Assembly: GCA_013140575.1 (NCBI GenBank)
Contig: JABFSN010000011.1
Location: forward strand, 20,179 to 84,178
Source: Phycisphaerales bacterium
Lineage (GTDB): Bacteria; Planctomycetota; Phycisphaerae; UBA1845
Reading direction: 5' to 3'
DNA: 64,000 nucleotides
Shown: positions 36,594 to 44,208 of the stretch, piece by piece
Layout: every line of letters starts with the position of its first letter
Position numbering within the stretch: the first letter of the stretch is position 1
Notes under the pieces: model-generated
The model's database searches: none
The model's input: only the letters and a program-made list of their open reading frames with translations
What the model was told of the DNA's origin: nothing
Position numbers and translations under genes: made by a program

Positions 36594-37475
36594 ATGGCAC
36601 GATCGAGCGAAAAGGTGGTGTCGACATTGAGCGGGTGGCTGCTGCTGGCGGTCTTGTCGGCGACGGCAGTCGGCTGTGGAGAGTTGATTTACCTGAGCGT
36701 CAGCAGGCACGGCGTGGAATCGGGGTGGGGGTTGGCCGGCGGGATTGTGTCGAGCTTGGCGTGGTGCGTGTTGATGTGCGGTTTTTTCACGTTGCAGCCC
36801 AATCAATGCGCCGTGTTGTTGCTGTTCGGAGCGTACAAGGGAACCTGTCGCGATACCGGATTCCGCTGGGTGAATCCGCTGGTCACGCACAAGAAATTGT
36901 CGCTACGGGCTCGGAACCTGAACGGTCAGAAATTGAAGGTCAACGACAAACTGGGCAACCCGATTGAGATCGCGGCCGTCGTCGTCTGGCGGGTGAGTGA
37001 TTCGGCGCAGGCGGTGTTCGACGTGGACGATTACCACGAATACGTGCAGGTGCAGAGCGAGTCGGCCGTCCGGCACCTGGCCAGCAAGTACCCGTACGAC
37101 ACCAGCGAGCACGAGCAGATGTCGTTGCGCGGCAACATCGACGAGGTATCGGTCGGCCTGCAGGAGGAATTGAGCGAACGGTTCATACGAGCCGGCGTCA
37201 CCGTCGACGAAGCGCGGTTGAGCCATCTGGCCTACGCGCCGGAAATCGCGGGGGCCATGCTGCGTCGTCAGCAGGCCGAGGCCATCGTCGCGGCACGAGC
37301 GCGGATGGTTGACGGCGCCGTGGGCATGGTGGAAATGGCGCTGGCGAAGCTGGAAAAGACCGAGTCGGTCAAGCTCGACGACGAGCGCAAGGCCGTCATG
37401 GTCAGCAATCTGCTGGTCGTGCTGTGCGGCGATCGGGAGGCCACCCCGGTGATCAACGCGGGGACGCTGTATTAG
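36594..37475 (+). CDS. SPFH/band 7 domain membrane protein
   Basis: A 293-residue protein with two N-terminal membrane spans (about residues 14-33 and 44-66) and an SPFH domain: [39 protein letters not shown] is the opening in several short blocks, with [11 protein letters not shown] and [19 protein letters not shown] following. The last 80 residues form a long helix ([20 protein letters not shown]). SPFH proteins assemble ring-like membrane scaffolds that recruit proteases or form microdomains. A small RHH DNA-binding gene follows on the same strand, a pairing I recall from several bacterial genomes. Confidence 0.88.
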   Translation: MARSSEKVVSTLSGWLLLAVLSATAVGCGELIYLSVSRHGVESGWGLAGGIVSSLAWCVLMCGFFTLQPNQCAVLLLFGAYKGTCRDTGFRWVNPLVTHKKLSLRARNLNGQKLKVNDKLGNPIEIAAVVVWRVSDSAQAVFDVDDYHEYVQVQSESAVRHLASKYPYDTSEHEQMSLRGNIDEVSVGLQEELSERFIRAGVTVDEARLSHLAYAPEIAGAMLRRQQAEAIVAARARMVDGAVGMVEMALAKLEKTESVKLDDERKAVMVSNLLVVLCGDREATPVINAGTLY

Positions 37476-37719
37476 CAGAGTGTGATGTTTCGTCGCGGCA
37501 TGGGTGTCGTGTGCGATTCGCGTGGGGAATCCAGAATCAGAGCCGTGGGCGCAAACCCGCGGATGAACCAGAGCGGGGCGCCGTCAATCCTCCAATCACC
37601 GGGCTGGCGCCCGGTGCTCCGAGACGATGGGCACACGCGGAACAGATACGATGGGGTGGAGTATTCGCCGGACACAGTCGCGCCAACGTCGTTGGTTGTA
37701 AAGTCGCATGTGATGGACG

Positions 37720-37908
37720 ATGAGCCAGAAACGCGCATTCTTGTTGCGTCTTCCGCCGGAGCTGTGGGAGGAGATCAACCGGTGGGCGCAGGCGGAGCTG
37801 CGCAGCGTCAACGGACAAATCGAGTACGTTCTGCGTCAGGCTGTCAACAAGCAGCGGCGCAGGTTGACCGACGTGGATGAGACCTCCGCGGCTGAGCCGG
37901 ACGCATAG
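37720..37908 (+). CDS. Arc-like ribbon-helix-helix DNA-binding protein
   Basis: A 62-residue protein. FLLRLPPELWEEINRWAQAE forms the strand and first helix, and RSVNGQIEYVLRQAVNKQ the second helix of an Arc/MetJ-type RHH dimer. A basic tail follows. The RSVNGQIEYLLR motif is typical of small regulators found next to SPFH genes. It may autoregulate the pair through the palindrome at 36542-36580. The 244 bp between it and the SPFH gene shows no other gene. The start ATG lacks a strong ribosome site. Confidence 0.75.
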   Translation: MSQKRAFLLRLPPELWEEINRWAQAELRSVNGQIEYVLRQAVNKQRRRLTDVDETSAAEPDA

Positions 37909-37949
37909 CCCGGGCGGCGGCGGTCGGTTACGCGGGCGGTCGGAAACTG

Positions 37950-38378
37950 ATGAAACCTCGGCCCCATTCTGACATCATCGCGGAAACCAGTGAGCGTCTG
38001 GAGCGGCCCGTGCCGGTTTCGGAATTACGGGCCGTTCGTACCGTGATGACGGCGTTGATGGATCAGCTGGCGCGGGCGATTTTCGCTCGCCGGTTGGATC
38101 TGGACGACTGCGTGGTGGAACGGTACGTGGTCGTGAGACCGGCGGCCGGGGGATCGTCGTTGACGGATTCGCCTGAAGATGACGACCTGCTGTTCGTGCT
38201 GTTGCCGTCCATGTCCGAACCCGATGCGTTAGTCCGCGCATATTCAGTGGAATTCCGGCGGGTCACCGGTCGGGCGGCCCCGGACGGTCCGCTGGTAATC
38301 GTCGGGCTGAGGGTTCGGGCCATCCGCACCCCGGATTATCCGGTCCGGGTTCCGCCAAGTCATCAGGCGCGGGAGTGA
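37950..38378 (+). CDS. Unknown protein (142 aa)
   Basis: A soluble 142-residue protein with no recognised family. The N-terminal half is helical (VSELRAVRTVMTALMDQLAR), followed by a beta-rich part (VVERYVVVRPAA, DDDLLFVLLPSM, PLVIVGLRVRAI). It begins 41 bp after the RHH gene on the same strand with a GGAAAC before the ATG. It may belong to the same operon as the SPFH pair. The codon pattern is that of a normal gene in this genome. Confidence 0.6.
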   Translation: MKPRPHSDIIAETSERLERPVPVSELRAVRTVMTALMDQLARAIFARRLDLDDCVVERYVVVRPAAGGSSLTDSPEDDDLLFVLLPSMSEPDALVRAYSVEFRRVTGRAAPDGPLVIVGLRVRAIRTPDYPVRVPPSHQARE

Positions 38379-38523
38379 ATAATTCCATTCCAGTCCCGAA
38401 CCTACTATCATGACGGGTGGCGAGCGGGCATGGGCACGGCCAGGCGTTGGTCCGCGCCGTCCGGGCGCTGCGACGACCGCCGAGCGGCGGGGTTGAGGCT
38501 TCGCGAGAAAGATTCGGTGGGGC

Positions 38524-39048
38524 ATGATCCAGTTCTGCATATTCGGCGGCCACGAAGGCCAACTGAACACCGAGAAGAAAATCTACGTCACGATTTTCGG
38601 CGGCTGCGAACTCAAGAAGCAGACGCTGGCCCGGCGGATCGTTGAGAGCCGCCGACGCCCATCGAATGGCGAGCCGAGCCGGCGGCGATTCTTTTTCGTC
38701 ACGATTTTCGGCGGCACGGAGGTGAAGCTACCCACGCTGGCCGAGGAGTATCTGGACATGCAGGACGCGATGCGCGCGGGTTTGATCACGCCCGCGGACT
38801 GGGAGGCCGCCCAGTTGCTCGATGAGGACGTGAACTACGGCTCGTTCACCGCGTTCGGCGGGTTCGAGGCGTCGCATCTTCCCTCCGAAGATGAGGAGGT
38901 CGAGGGACTGGCGATCAACCGCCACCTCGGTCACATTCCGGAAAACGCGGGGCACATGCTCGAGCACGCCGTGGGACGTTCAGGCTCGCACCGCACGGCC
39001 ATTCTCCGCCAGGCGCTGCAGCGGGGTGCGTCGCCGGTTCATGCGTAA
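38524..39048 (+). CDS. Unknown protein with three FGG strand repeats
   Basis: A 174-residue protein. The strand-turn motif FGG recurs with even spacing: QFCIFGGHEGQL, VTIFGGCELKKQT, VTIFGGTEVKLPT and SFTAFGGFEASH. This resembles the C-terminal beta-repeat of LiaF-like (cell-wall-active antibiotic response) proteins, where each FGG strand forms one turn of a stacked sheet, but the usual N-terminal membrane part is missing. The C-terminal part (residues 90-174) is acidic and helical. Its function is unknown. It follows the 142-residue gene on the same strand. Confidence 0.6.
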   Translation: MIQFCIFGGHEGQLNTEKKIYVTIFGGCELKKQTLARRIVESRRRPSNGEPSRRRFFFVTIFGGTEVKLPTLAEEYLDMQDAMRAGLITPADWEAAQLLDEDVNYGSFTAFGGFEASHLPSEDEEVEGLAINRHLGHIPENAGHMLEHAVGRSGSHRTAILRQALQRGASPVHA

Positions 39049-39092
39049 TGGGAAAATCGCGCCGGCAAAGGTCCGTTGAAATGCGAGGGTAG

Positions 39093-39272
39093 TGGTCGAT
39101 ATACTACCGAGAGAAGTTACAACCGGAGTCACGGGCCATCGCCGATCGGATCGAAAGCACGCCCGGAGTCTGCGGCGACATGAAGGCCGACGAGGCGTTC
39201 GTGGCCGAGTTCAATGCGCTGGACCGGCATCGACAGACCGCGATCGGCCGAGGCAAGACTCCTGCTCCTTGA
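39093..39272 (+). pseudogene. Remnant of a small gene (possible DUF433-type antitoxin)
   Basis: A 59-codon open frame has coding-like third positions but no start codon before an ATG at 39180. It reads YYREKLQPESRAIADRIEST then PGVCG, which recalls the start of some DUF433-type antitoxins (a TPGVCGG-like motif), but the conserved part that should follow is missing. A GTG at 39092 in another frame would fit as its lost start if 2 bp were deleted near 39100. I treat it as a broken gene. The next gene follows 10 bp after its stop. Confidence 0.35.
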
Positions 39273-39282
39273 GAGGATTCCC

Positions 39283-39549
39283 ATGGTGTTTTCGTCCGAG
39301 AGCTTCGATGAGATTGCCCGAAGGGGTCGAGCGGTCTATGACCGCCAACTCCGCGCCCAGCTTGAACCGCGGCACAACGGAGAATACCTCATCCTGAACG
39401 TGGATACGGGCGAGTTTGAGATCGACGCCGACGACGCGGCCGCTTCGAAGCGCGCCCAAGCCCGCTTCCCACGAGCTTCATTAGTGACGATTCGGGTCGG
39501 CCACCATGCGGCGTATCGAATCGGCGCTCGAAGCGTGACCGGATCGTGA
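39283..39549 (+). CDS. Conserved small protein, likely orphan member of a two-gene module
   Basis: An 88-residue protein. YDRQLRAQLEPRHNGEYLIL, NVDTGEFEIDADDAAASKRA and VGHHAAYRIGARS form a pattern I recall from small proteins that lie before retropepsin-like aspartic protease genes. Here no such partner follows: the next gene is convergent. A GAGAGG ribosome site precedes ATG 39283. The protein is acidic and beta-rich. The function is unknown. Confidence 0.6.
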   Translation: MVFSSESFDEIARRGRAVYDRQLRAQLEPRHNGEYLILNVDTGEFEIDADDAAASKRAQARFPRASLVTIRVGHHAAYRIGARSVTGS

Positions 39550-39568
39550 TCCAGCGGGGCACGGTCAA

Positions 39569-40516
39569 TCAGGAGCCACCGGCACGCACTTTCCAGATCA
39601 GATCGGAGTGTTGTTGATCGTCCTGCTGTTCCGTAAGAAGCATTCCGTCGGATCGTGCATAGAACGATTCGCCAATCGCCCGCCGAATTCGCTCGATCTG
39701 TGCGACACTTACGCGGTGGGCCTTGGCGACGTCGTCATTGAACCATACGCCTTGTATACAATTGAGGCGTGCATAGGCGACTGCCAATGGTGATTGCGTT
39801 GAACATACGTTGACGTTCCCCGGATCGATCGCGACTTCTCGAACAAGGTCGGCCGCGTCCATTGGGTTCGGCCAGCCCGCATACTGCGATATCACAACAA
39901 TCTTCGGGACGCTGCACCGCCCTTGCGTAATCGCGCTCACAACGGTCCGCCGCAAGCGAATCAGGTCTTGCCTCGTACGGTCGCCGGAAACCCAACAATT
40001 CGAACCAGCCGCGATTGCCGCCTTCCAATTCTGTCTTGTGGATTCCGAATCGAATAACGTCTTCGCCTCAACGTCAACGCGAATGTCGTCCACGCCAATT
40101 GAGAATTCCGGGCGCGGCTCGTCGGGAGTCCCTTGTGGTGCAAACAACGCATCTTCACCGAATTCACTGGCGAAGCCGCAGGCCAGTAGTAATTCGACCT
40201 CGCACTGAGCGCCCTCTTTCCGCAAATGGGCAATGAGGCGCGAACGATCCGTCGGCTCAAGTTTCGATAACGAGAGGGTGGCTCCTCGCTCGAGTCGATC
40301 GTGCAGCCCCGGCAATGAAGGAAGGTAATCGGGAACCGCATAAACAGCGGGGTAGGTAGACTCATGCGTACTGTTGACCGAAAGGGCTTCCTTTCGAAAA
40401 GCGTTGCGCCAATCAAGATCGAACACGCCCGACAATGTGGGCTTGTCGACCAATGCGGCATCGCAGCGATCGAGCTTTTGTTCAATCCAGCGACGTTCGT
40501 CGTTCGAGAGCGCCAT
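39569..40516 (-). CDS. Predicted PD-(D/E)XK nuclease-fold protein
   Basis: A 315-residue protein with no family I can name. The middle holds a nuclease-like pattern: a helix with acidic residues (CEVELLLACGFASEF, near 105-119), then PEFSIGVDDIRVDVEAKTLF with Asp143/Asp144 and the E150-A-K152 motif, which fits the D...(D/E)XK active site. The rest is mixed alpha/beta (VVISQYAGWPNP). It begins 8 bp after the PIN-like gene and appears to end a three-gene operon (DUF433, DUF5615, this gene). That context suggests a toxin or defence effector. I set the start at ATG 40516; the upstream frame is non-protein-like. Confidence 0.55.
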   Translation of the reverse strand: MALSNDERRWIEQKLDRCDAALVDKPTLSGVFDLDWRNAFRKEALSVNSTHESTYPAVYAVPDYLPSLPGLHDRLERGATLSLSKLEPTDRSRLIAHLRKEGAQCEVELLLACGFASEFGEDALFAPQGTPDEPRPEFSIGVDDIRVDVEAKTLFDSESTRQNWKAAIAAGSNCWVSGDRTRQDLIRLRRTVVSAITQGRCSVPKIVVISQYAGWPNPMDAADLVREVAIDPGNVNVCSTQSPLAVAYARLNCIQGVWFNDDVAKAHRVSVAQIERIRRAIGESFYARSDGMLLTEQQDDQQHSDLIWKVRAGGS

Positions 40517-40524
40517 CACGGTTC

Positions 40525-40881
40525 TCACAAAGGCAGCGGGCGGGCGCGAACGCCCCGGTCGGTCGCCGAAACGATGCGTCCATCCGCAACCCGCGACGCA
40601 ATGGGCCAGATGCGTTGAAAAACGCGCAGTCGCTCGTCGGCCGTGGGCGCCGATGCGCGCAAGAAAATGAGGCCGGGCACATGAACCCGCATTCCACATA
40701 CAAGACGACTGAAGTCCCGGTCGCGGGTGATGACGATTCGACGATCCGCTACCGCACGCGCACAAATCTGCTCGTCGTCGTCGCCCGACAGTGACTCGAC
40801 AACCCACAACACGTCATGGCCCTGATCGCGCAACCATGTGACGATGCCGGCGTCGAGGTTTTCGTCGGCCAACAGCTTCAC
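40525..40881 (-). CDS. DUF5615 PIN-like toxin
   Basis: A 118-residue protein with the PIN-like nuclease features LLADENLDAGIVTWLRDQGH (Asp6 is the first acidic residue), DDDEQICARAVADRRIVITRDRDFSRL and PGLIFLR. Families of this kind are thought to be RNases and form toxin-antitoxin pairs with DUF433 proteins. The DUF433 gene lies just upstream and overlaps by 4 bp. The conserved acidic residues look intact. Confidence 0.85.
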   Translation of the reverse strand: MKLLADENLDAGIVTWLRDQGHDVLWVVESLSGDDDEQICARAVADRRIVITRDRDFSRLVCGMRVHVPGLIFLRASAPTADERLRVFQRIWPIASRVADGRIVSATDRGVRARPLPL

Positions 40882-41117
40882 GCGACCTGTTCATCGAGGA
40901 GGATGACCTCGTCACTCGCCAAAGAAGCCGCCGCGAAGGCGAGGGCGGCGCGGACATGTTCGGGTTTCAGGTGCGGGTAGGACGCGAGGATGTCCTGTTC
41001 CGTGCTGCCCGCGCCGAGCATTTCGACGATCAGTTCGACGGTGATGCGCGTGCCCTTAATCACCGGCTTGCCGCACATGATCCGGGGGTTGCGTTCGATC
41101 TGGTTCCGCCATTGCAT
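40878..41117 (-). CDS. DUF433-family antitoxin
   Basis: A 79-residue protein: IERNPRIMCGKPVIKGTRIT, VELIVEMLGAGSTEQDILAS and YPHLKPEHVRAALAFAAA are the full DUF433 pattern with its predicted winged-helix fold. It is the expected antitoxin and repressor for the PIN-like gene that overlaps its stop. The gene starts 234 bp after a second accessory pair; that gap holds the 22-bp palindrome. Confidence 0.88.
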   Translation of the reverse strand: MQWRNQIERNPRIMCGKPVIKGTRITVELIVEMLGAGSTEQDILASYPHLKPEHVRAALAFAAASLASDEVILLDEQVA

Positions 41118-41238
41118 GTTCGTTCATCCGGTGCGGCGCACACGCCCGGCGGCCGCCTGTTTCATTATACCACGCGATCGAGTCTTTCGCACAGATCACT
41201 CCCGTTCCGGGGAATGGTCACTTCGGTTCGCGCAAAAT

Positions 41239-41290
41239 CGGCGGGTGAAACCCGCCCTACGATCGGCGTTGGTGGGCGGCGCCACCCTAC
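41239..41290 (-). repeat. 22-bp palindrome family, copy 3, with an adjacent variant
   Basis: The minus-strand 22-bp palindrome (41239-41260) is followed by a related palindrome, GGTGGGCGGCGCCACCCTAC, ending at 41290. Both end in CTAC. They fill the gap between the two minus-strand accessory gene groups. Confidence 0.75.
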
Positions 41291-41351
41291 GAATGCTGTT
41301 CCAACATCAACGCCCCGCGGGAGTCCGCACGGCGCCCCGAGCGACGCTGTT

Positions 41352-41564
41352 TCATCGGACGGCCTCGCGTCGCCCGGTACGATGGGCCTCATAGCGGGCG
41401 ATTTCTTCCTTGAGCTGGTTGATCAGGCGCCTGAGCGATTGCAGGGTCAAATCGTGAACGTGCGGGTTGCCGGGAGTTTCGTGACAGCGGGCGGCATAAC
41501 GCATTTCCAGTTCCTTCAGTTTTCCGCGAGTGTTCGCCAGCTCCGTGTCGTCTATCAGAGTCAT
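41352..41564 (-). CDS. Small helical protein paired with a nucleotidyltransferase-like gene
   Basis: A 70-residue helical protein (LANTRGKLKELEMRYAARCH, LTLQSLRRLINQLKEEIARY). It overlaps the stop of the upstream nucleotidyltransferase-like gene by 4 bp, as toxin-antitoxin partners do. The family is not one I can name with certainty. A role as a toxin-neutralising or partner subunit is inferred only from size and layout. Confidence 0.65.
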   Translation of the reverse strand: MTLIDDTELANTRGKLKELEMRYAARCHETPGNPHVHDLTLQSLRRLINQLKEEIARYEAHRTGRREAVR

Positions 41565-41962
41565 GGGACTACCTCGATCATGCCCTTTCTTTCCCGAACG
41601 CGATCAAACGCAAAGAAGTGATTCACGAAGTACTCGAAATCCGCCTCGTCGGTCAACGCCACGTCCAGGAACGGCAGACCCGCAAGCAGCTCCTTTTCGG
41701 CTGCGGAGACAATTGGGAAATCGGGGCCAACGAGCAGCACGCAATCCACGTCATTCCGTTCCACTGTATCCGTCACGAAGCTTGCATTCAAAACAATTCG
41801 TCGGGCGCCGGCGCGAACGGCCAGTTCGAGCATCCGGCTAACCGATTCCATCTGCACGCTGCGAAGCTCGGAAGCACGCCCGAACGCGGCTTCGACTTCC
41901 GCCAATGTGGCCCGGTGAACGCCGGGCGGCAGAAAGCCGGATTCGTCGAAAGGTGGAATCAA
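41561..41962 (-). CDS. DUF6932-like minimal nucleotidyltransferase-fold protein
   Basis: A 133-residue protein that opens with FDESGFLPPGVHRATLAEVE, a pattern of a small family of nucleotidyltransferase-like proteins. The fold's active-site strand reads ASFVTDTVERNDVDCVLLV: the final D-x-D is kept, but the usual first glycine of the GS motif is Asn here, so activity may be weak or altered. It is followed in overlap by the small helical gene. Such pairs are candidate toxin-antitoxin or defence modules. The upstream side borders a 24-bp tandem duplication. Confidence 0.65.
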   Translation of the reverse strand: MIPPFDESGFLPPGVHRATLAEVEAAFGRASELRSVQMESVSRMLELAVRAGARRIVLNASFVTDTVERNDVDCVLLVGPDFPIVSAAEKELLAGLPFLDVALTDEADFEYFVNHFFAFDRVRERKGMIEVVP

Positions 41963-42014
41963 CTGGTTCCCTCATTCGTTCGTCCGCCGCACGCGACGCC
42001 CGGGGCGATTATCG

Positions 42015-42062
42015 GCGGCACAAGCTATCGTATGATTAGCGGCACAAGCTATCGTATGATTA
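42015..42062. repeat. Perfect 24-bp tandem duplication before the pseudopilin gene
   Basis: Two exact 24-bp units (42015-42038 and 42039-42062) each contain CAAGCTATCGTATGATTA. The TATGAT hexamer is -10-like, so the duplication doubles a possible promoter element about 80 bp before the pseudopilin start. No matching -35 could be assigned. Confidence 0.7.
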
Positions 42063-42141
42063 ACTGTAACCCGATGCGAGCGGGAAGCGTGTCGGCGTCG
42101 CGGCGCAGGCGGCGGTCGTTGGGGGTTCGGGGGACGGCGAG

Positions 42142-42618
42142 ATGAGGCGGGCCGGTTTCACGCTTGTCGAATTGGTCATCGTGGTGGTCATCGTCGGGAT
42201 CATCGCGGCCATCGCCATTCCGCGGATCAGCCGCGGCGCGGACGGAAGCCAGGCGGCGGCGCTGGCGGCCGATCTGATGGCATTGCGCAACGCACTGGAG
42301 CGCTATTCGGCCGAGCACGACGGGGTCTATCCCGAATCGACGCCTCCGGAACGGTTCGACGGTCAACTGACCAAATTCACGGATCGCGACGGGGCGGTCA
42401 GCGATGACAAAACGCCACCCTACATCTTCGGTCCCTACTTGTCGGTCGTTCCCAAATTGCGCGTGGGTGAAGGCGCGGGCAACGGGAAAGGCGAAAACGC
42501 GGTCGCGGAATTGGAGACGGACACCGCGGGGTGGATTTACGACGCCGCCGTCGGCGCGATCAAGGCCAACGCGGGGACGGATGTGGATCCCAAAGGCAAG
42601 GCGTTCCGGGATTACTGA
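42142..42618 (+). CDS. Type II secretion / type IV pseudopilin (GspG-like)
   Basis: A 158-residue prepilin-like protein. The leader MRRAG is followed by FTLVELVIVVVIVGIIAAIA, with the conserved Glu at mature position 5, then a helical spine and a Pro/Gly-rich C-terminal domain (ALRNALERYSAEHDGVYPE, GWIYDAAVGAIKAN) close to major pseudopilins. PilD-type peptidase would cut after Gly5 of the precursor. No secretion-machinery genes flank it, so it is a dispersed single pseudopilin gene. Confidence 0.88.
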   Translation: MRRAGFTLVELVIVVVIVGIIAAIAIPRISRGADGSQAAALAADLMALRNALERYSAEHDGVYPESTPPERFDGQLTKFTDRDGAVSDDKTPPYIFGPYLSVVPKLRVGEGAGNGKGENAVAELETDTAGWIYDAAVGAIKANAGTDVDPKGKAFRDY

Positions 42619-42737
42619 CGGTGCGGTGGCACCCGTCACGATGCCGACGGCCGTCGGAAAACGAATCAGACCGCCGCCGGTGGATGGTTCTCATCCGGCG
42701 GCTAAATAAGAACACACAAAAGGGAAACCGAGTTTCG

Positions 42738-42816
42738 TCCGCCCTCCGGGCGGAAAGCAATGGGGAATCCGTTCCAGGGGCTGAAGCCCCTGGCTAAGAC
42801 CGTGCGCCCTACGGGC
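42738..42816 (-). repeat. Three-hairpin element, copy 3
   Basis: On the minus strand: hairpin CGCCCGTAGGGCG (42804-42816), a 7-nt spacer, TTAGCC and hairpin CCAGGGGCTTCAGCCCCTGG, a spacer with TTCCCCAT, then hairpin CCGCCCGGAGGGCGG. The element is flanked by GGGAAACCGA (from 42721) and its complement TCGGTTTCCC (42843-42852), an outer inverted pair. Confidence 0.7.
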
Positions 42817-42849
42817 GAGGATTCGCAAGACTTGCCGGAATCGGTTTCC

Positions 42850-43215
42850 CTATTCCGTGGTTCTATTTAGGTGGGCCACGGCGTCGGACGCGGACGTGAA
42901 AATCGGCAGCAGCGTGTGCAGTCGGGTCAGCTCCAGCATTTCCTTGATGGCCGCATCCGGCGCGGCGATGGCGAATTTCCCCCGGTACTTCTGAACGCGG
43001 AGGTAAGCGGCCACCAGCCCGCCGAGGCCCAGCGAACACATGAACACCAGCCGCGACAAATCAATGACGAGAATGTCGGGCTTCTGAAGGCAGGCGTCGA
43101 GAAGCCGTTCGTTGAGCTCCTCGCAGTGTTCCATCGACGCACTGCCCACCAGCGAAACGATGAGCGCCGGTCCTCGACGCTCGGTCAGGATATCGAGTTC
43201 GTCCGCGGTCGACAT
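42850..43215 (-). CDS. STAS-domain anti-sigma factor antagonist
   Basis: A 121-residue single STAS domain (LTERRGPALIVSLVGSASM, ILVIDLSRLVFMCSLGLGGLV). The serine in the FMCSLGLGGL loop is the usual target of a partner kinase. It follows the HATPase kinase gene on the same strand by 68 bp and forms the second antagonist of the set. Its role is to release a sigma factor or other target when dephosphorylated. The 3' end overlaps the repeat-rich gap. Confidence 0.85.
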   Translation of the reverse strand: MSTADELDILTERRGPALIVSLVGSASMEHCEELNERLLDACLQKPDILVIDLSRLVFMCSLGLGGLVAAYLRVQKYRGKFAIAAPDAAIKEMLELTRLHTLLPIFTSASDAVAHLNRTTE

Positions 43216-43283
43216 GGGGCACCGCTGCTTTCTAACGTTTGCCGGGGCCGCGTCCGCGACGTGTTCGGCCCGATGGCTTCCTG

Positions 43284-43742
43284 CTACTTCCTGCGCTTGA
43301 CCAGATAGACCTCGGTCCCGTCGTGCCGGTATTCAACCTCGTCCATATACGCCTTCATCAACATGATGCCCCGGCCCGAGGGCAGCATGAGGCGGTCGGG
43401 TTCGGTCGGGTCGGGCACGGCCTCGGGCGTGAACCCGGTTCCCTGGTCGCGGATGCAAATCACCACGCGGTGGTCGTCGACGGCGTAGCGGACAATGACG
43501 CATTTCGATGGGTCGTTGCGGTTGCCGTGTTTGACGGCGTTGGTCATGGCCTCCTCGAGGGCGAGCTTGATGGCGAAGGTGGCATCTTCGTCGTAGCCGT
43601 ACTGTTCGACCTCCTTGAGGATGTCTTTTTCGGGCAGCTTGGCGTCGCGGTAGGTGCTGGAGACCCGGACCTCGCGAAAACCGGGTTCGTTGTGGGGGAG
43701 GGGTTGGTCCATGAGCAAGTCAGACCGGTTCGCCGCACGCAT
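43284..43742 (-). CDS. RsbW-like serine kinase / anti-sigma factor (HATPase)
   Basis: A 152-residue GHKL ATPase. LALEEAMTNAVKHGNRND is the N-box, ICIRDQGTGF the G1 box, and LPSGRGIMLMKAYMDEV the G2 box. Such kinases phosphorylate STAS antagonists and bind sigma factors or other partners in turn. It lies between two STAS genes on the same strand. ATG 43712 is a possible start that trims 10 residues. The output target is not encoded nearby. Confidence 0.87.
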   Translation of the reverse strand: MRAANRSDLLMDQPLPHNEPGFREVRVSSTYRDAKLPEKDILKEVEQYGYDEDATFAIKLALEEAMTNAVKHGNRNDPSKCVIVRYAVDDHRVVICIRDQGTGFTPEAVPDPTEPDRLMLPSGRGIMLMKAYMDEVEYRHDGTEVYLVKRRK

Positions 43743-43794
43743 CGAACGGCCCGGAGTCAGACGCCGCGGCGCATCGGCGGCGACGGTTTCGAAG

Positions 43795-44151
43795 TCATAA
43801 CCCGATCATGGCGTCGTCAACGCTCTTTCTGATTTCGAACATTTTGTTCAGCCGTGTGATCTTGAAGACCTCGAAAATCTGCGGGTTGATGTTGCACAAT
43901 CGCAGCTTGCCGTTTCGCTCCTTCACCAGCTTGTCCAAGGTGATCAACATGCCCAAGGCCGCGGACGACAAGTGCTCCACCCGGGCAAAATCGAGAATCA
44001 GACGGACGGCGGGCGTGGCGTCCGCGACCGTGCGGAGCTGGTCGCCGAGTTCCGAAATGGACAGTTCGTCCAGAATCTTGCGATCGACGAACTCCACCAC
44101 ATCCACGCCGTCGCGTTTGGTCACGTTAATGTGCGACTCGGCCGCTGGCAT
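43795..44151 (-). CDS. STAS-domain anti-sigma factor antagonist
   Basis: A 118-residue STAS protein (DVVEFVDRKILDELSISELG, LILDFARVEHLSSAALGMLI). SSAALGML is the phosphorylation loop with the target serine. It is transcribed just before the kinase gene, with a 52-bp gap. The second STAS gene follows the kinase. The phosphatase that would reset the switch could be the SpoIIE-type protein at 57124, but it is 13 kb away. Confidence 0.88.
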   Translation of the reverse strand: MPAAESHINVTKRDGVDVVEFVDRKILDELSISELGDQLRTVADATPAVRLILDFARVEHLSSAALGMLITLDKLVKERNGKLRLCNINPQIFEVFKITRLNKMFEIRKSVDDAMIGL

Positions 44152-44208
44152 TTCGGAATGCTCCTGAATGAGGTCAAACGGTCAGCCCGTGGCGGAAGTC
44201 GTGGCATG

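Noticed and set aside
39092..39180. Start of a Vsr-like endonuclease (a GTG frame beginning MVDILPRE)
   Set aside because: Only the first few residues resemble Vsr and the frame soon becomes non-protein-like. The other frame with a DUF433-like motif has better codon statistics.
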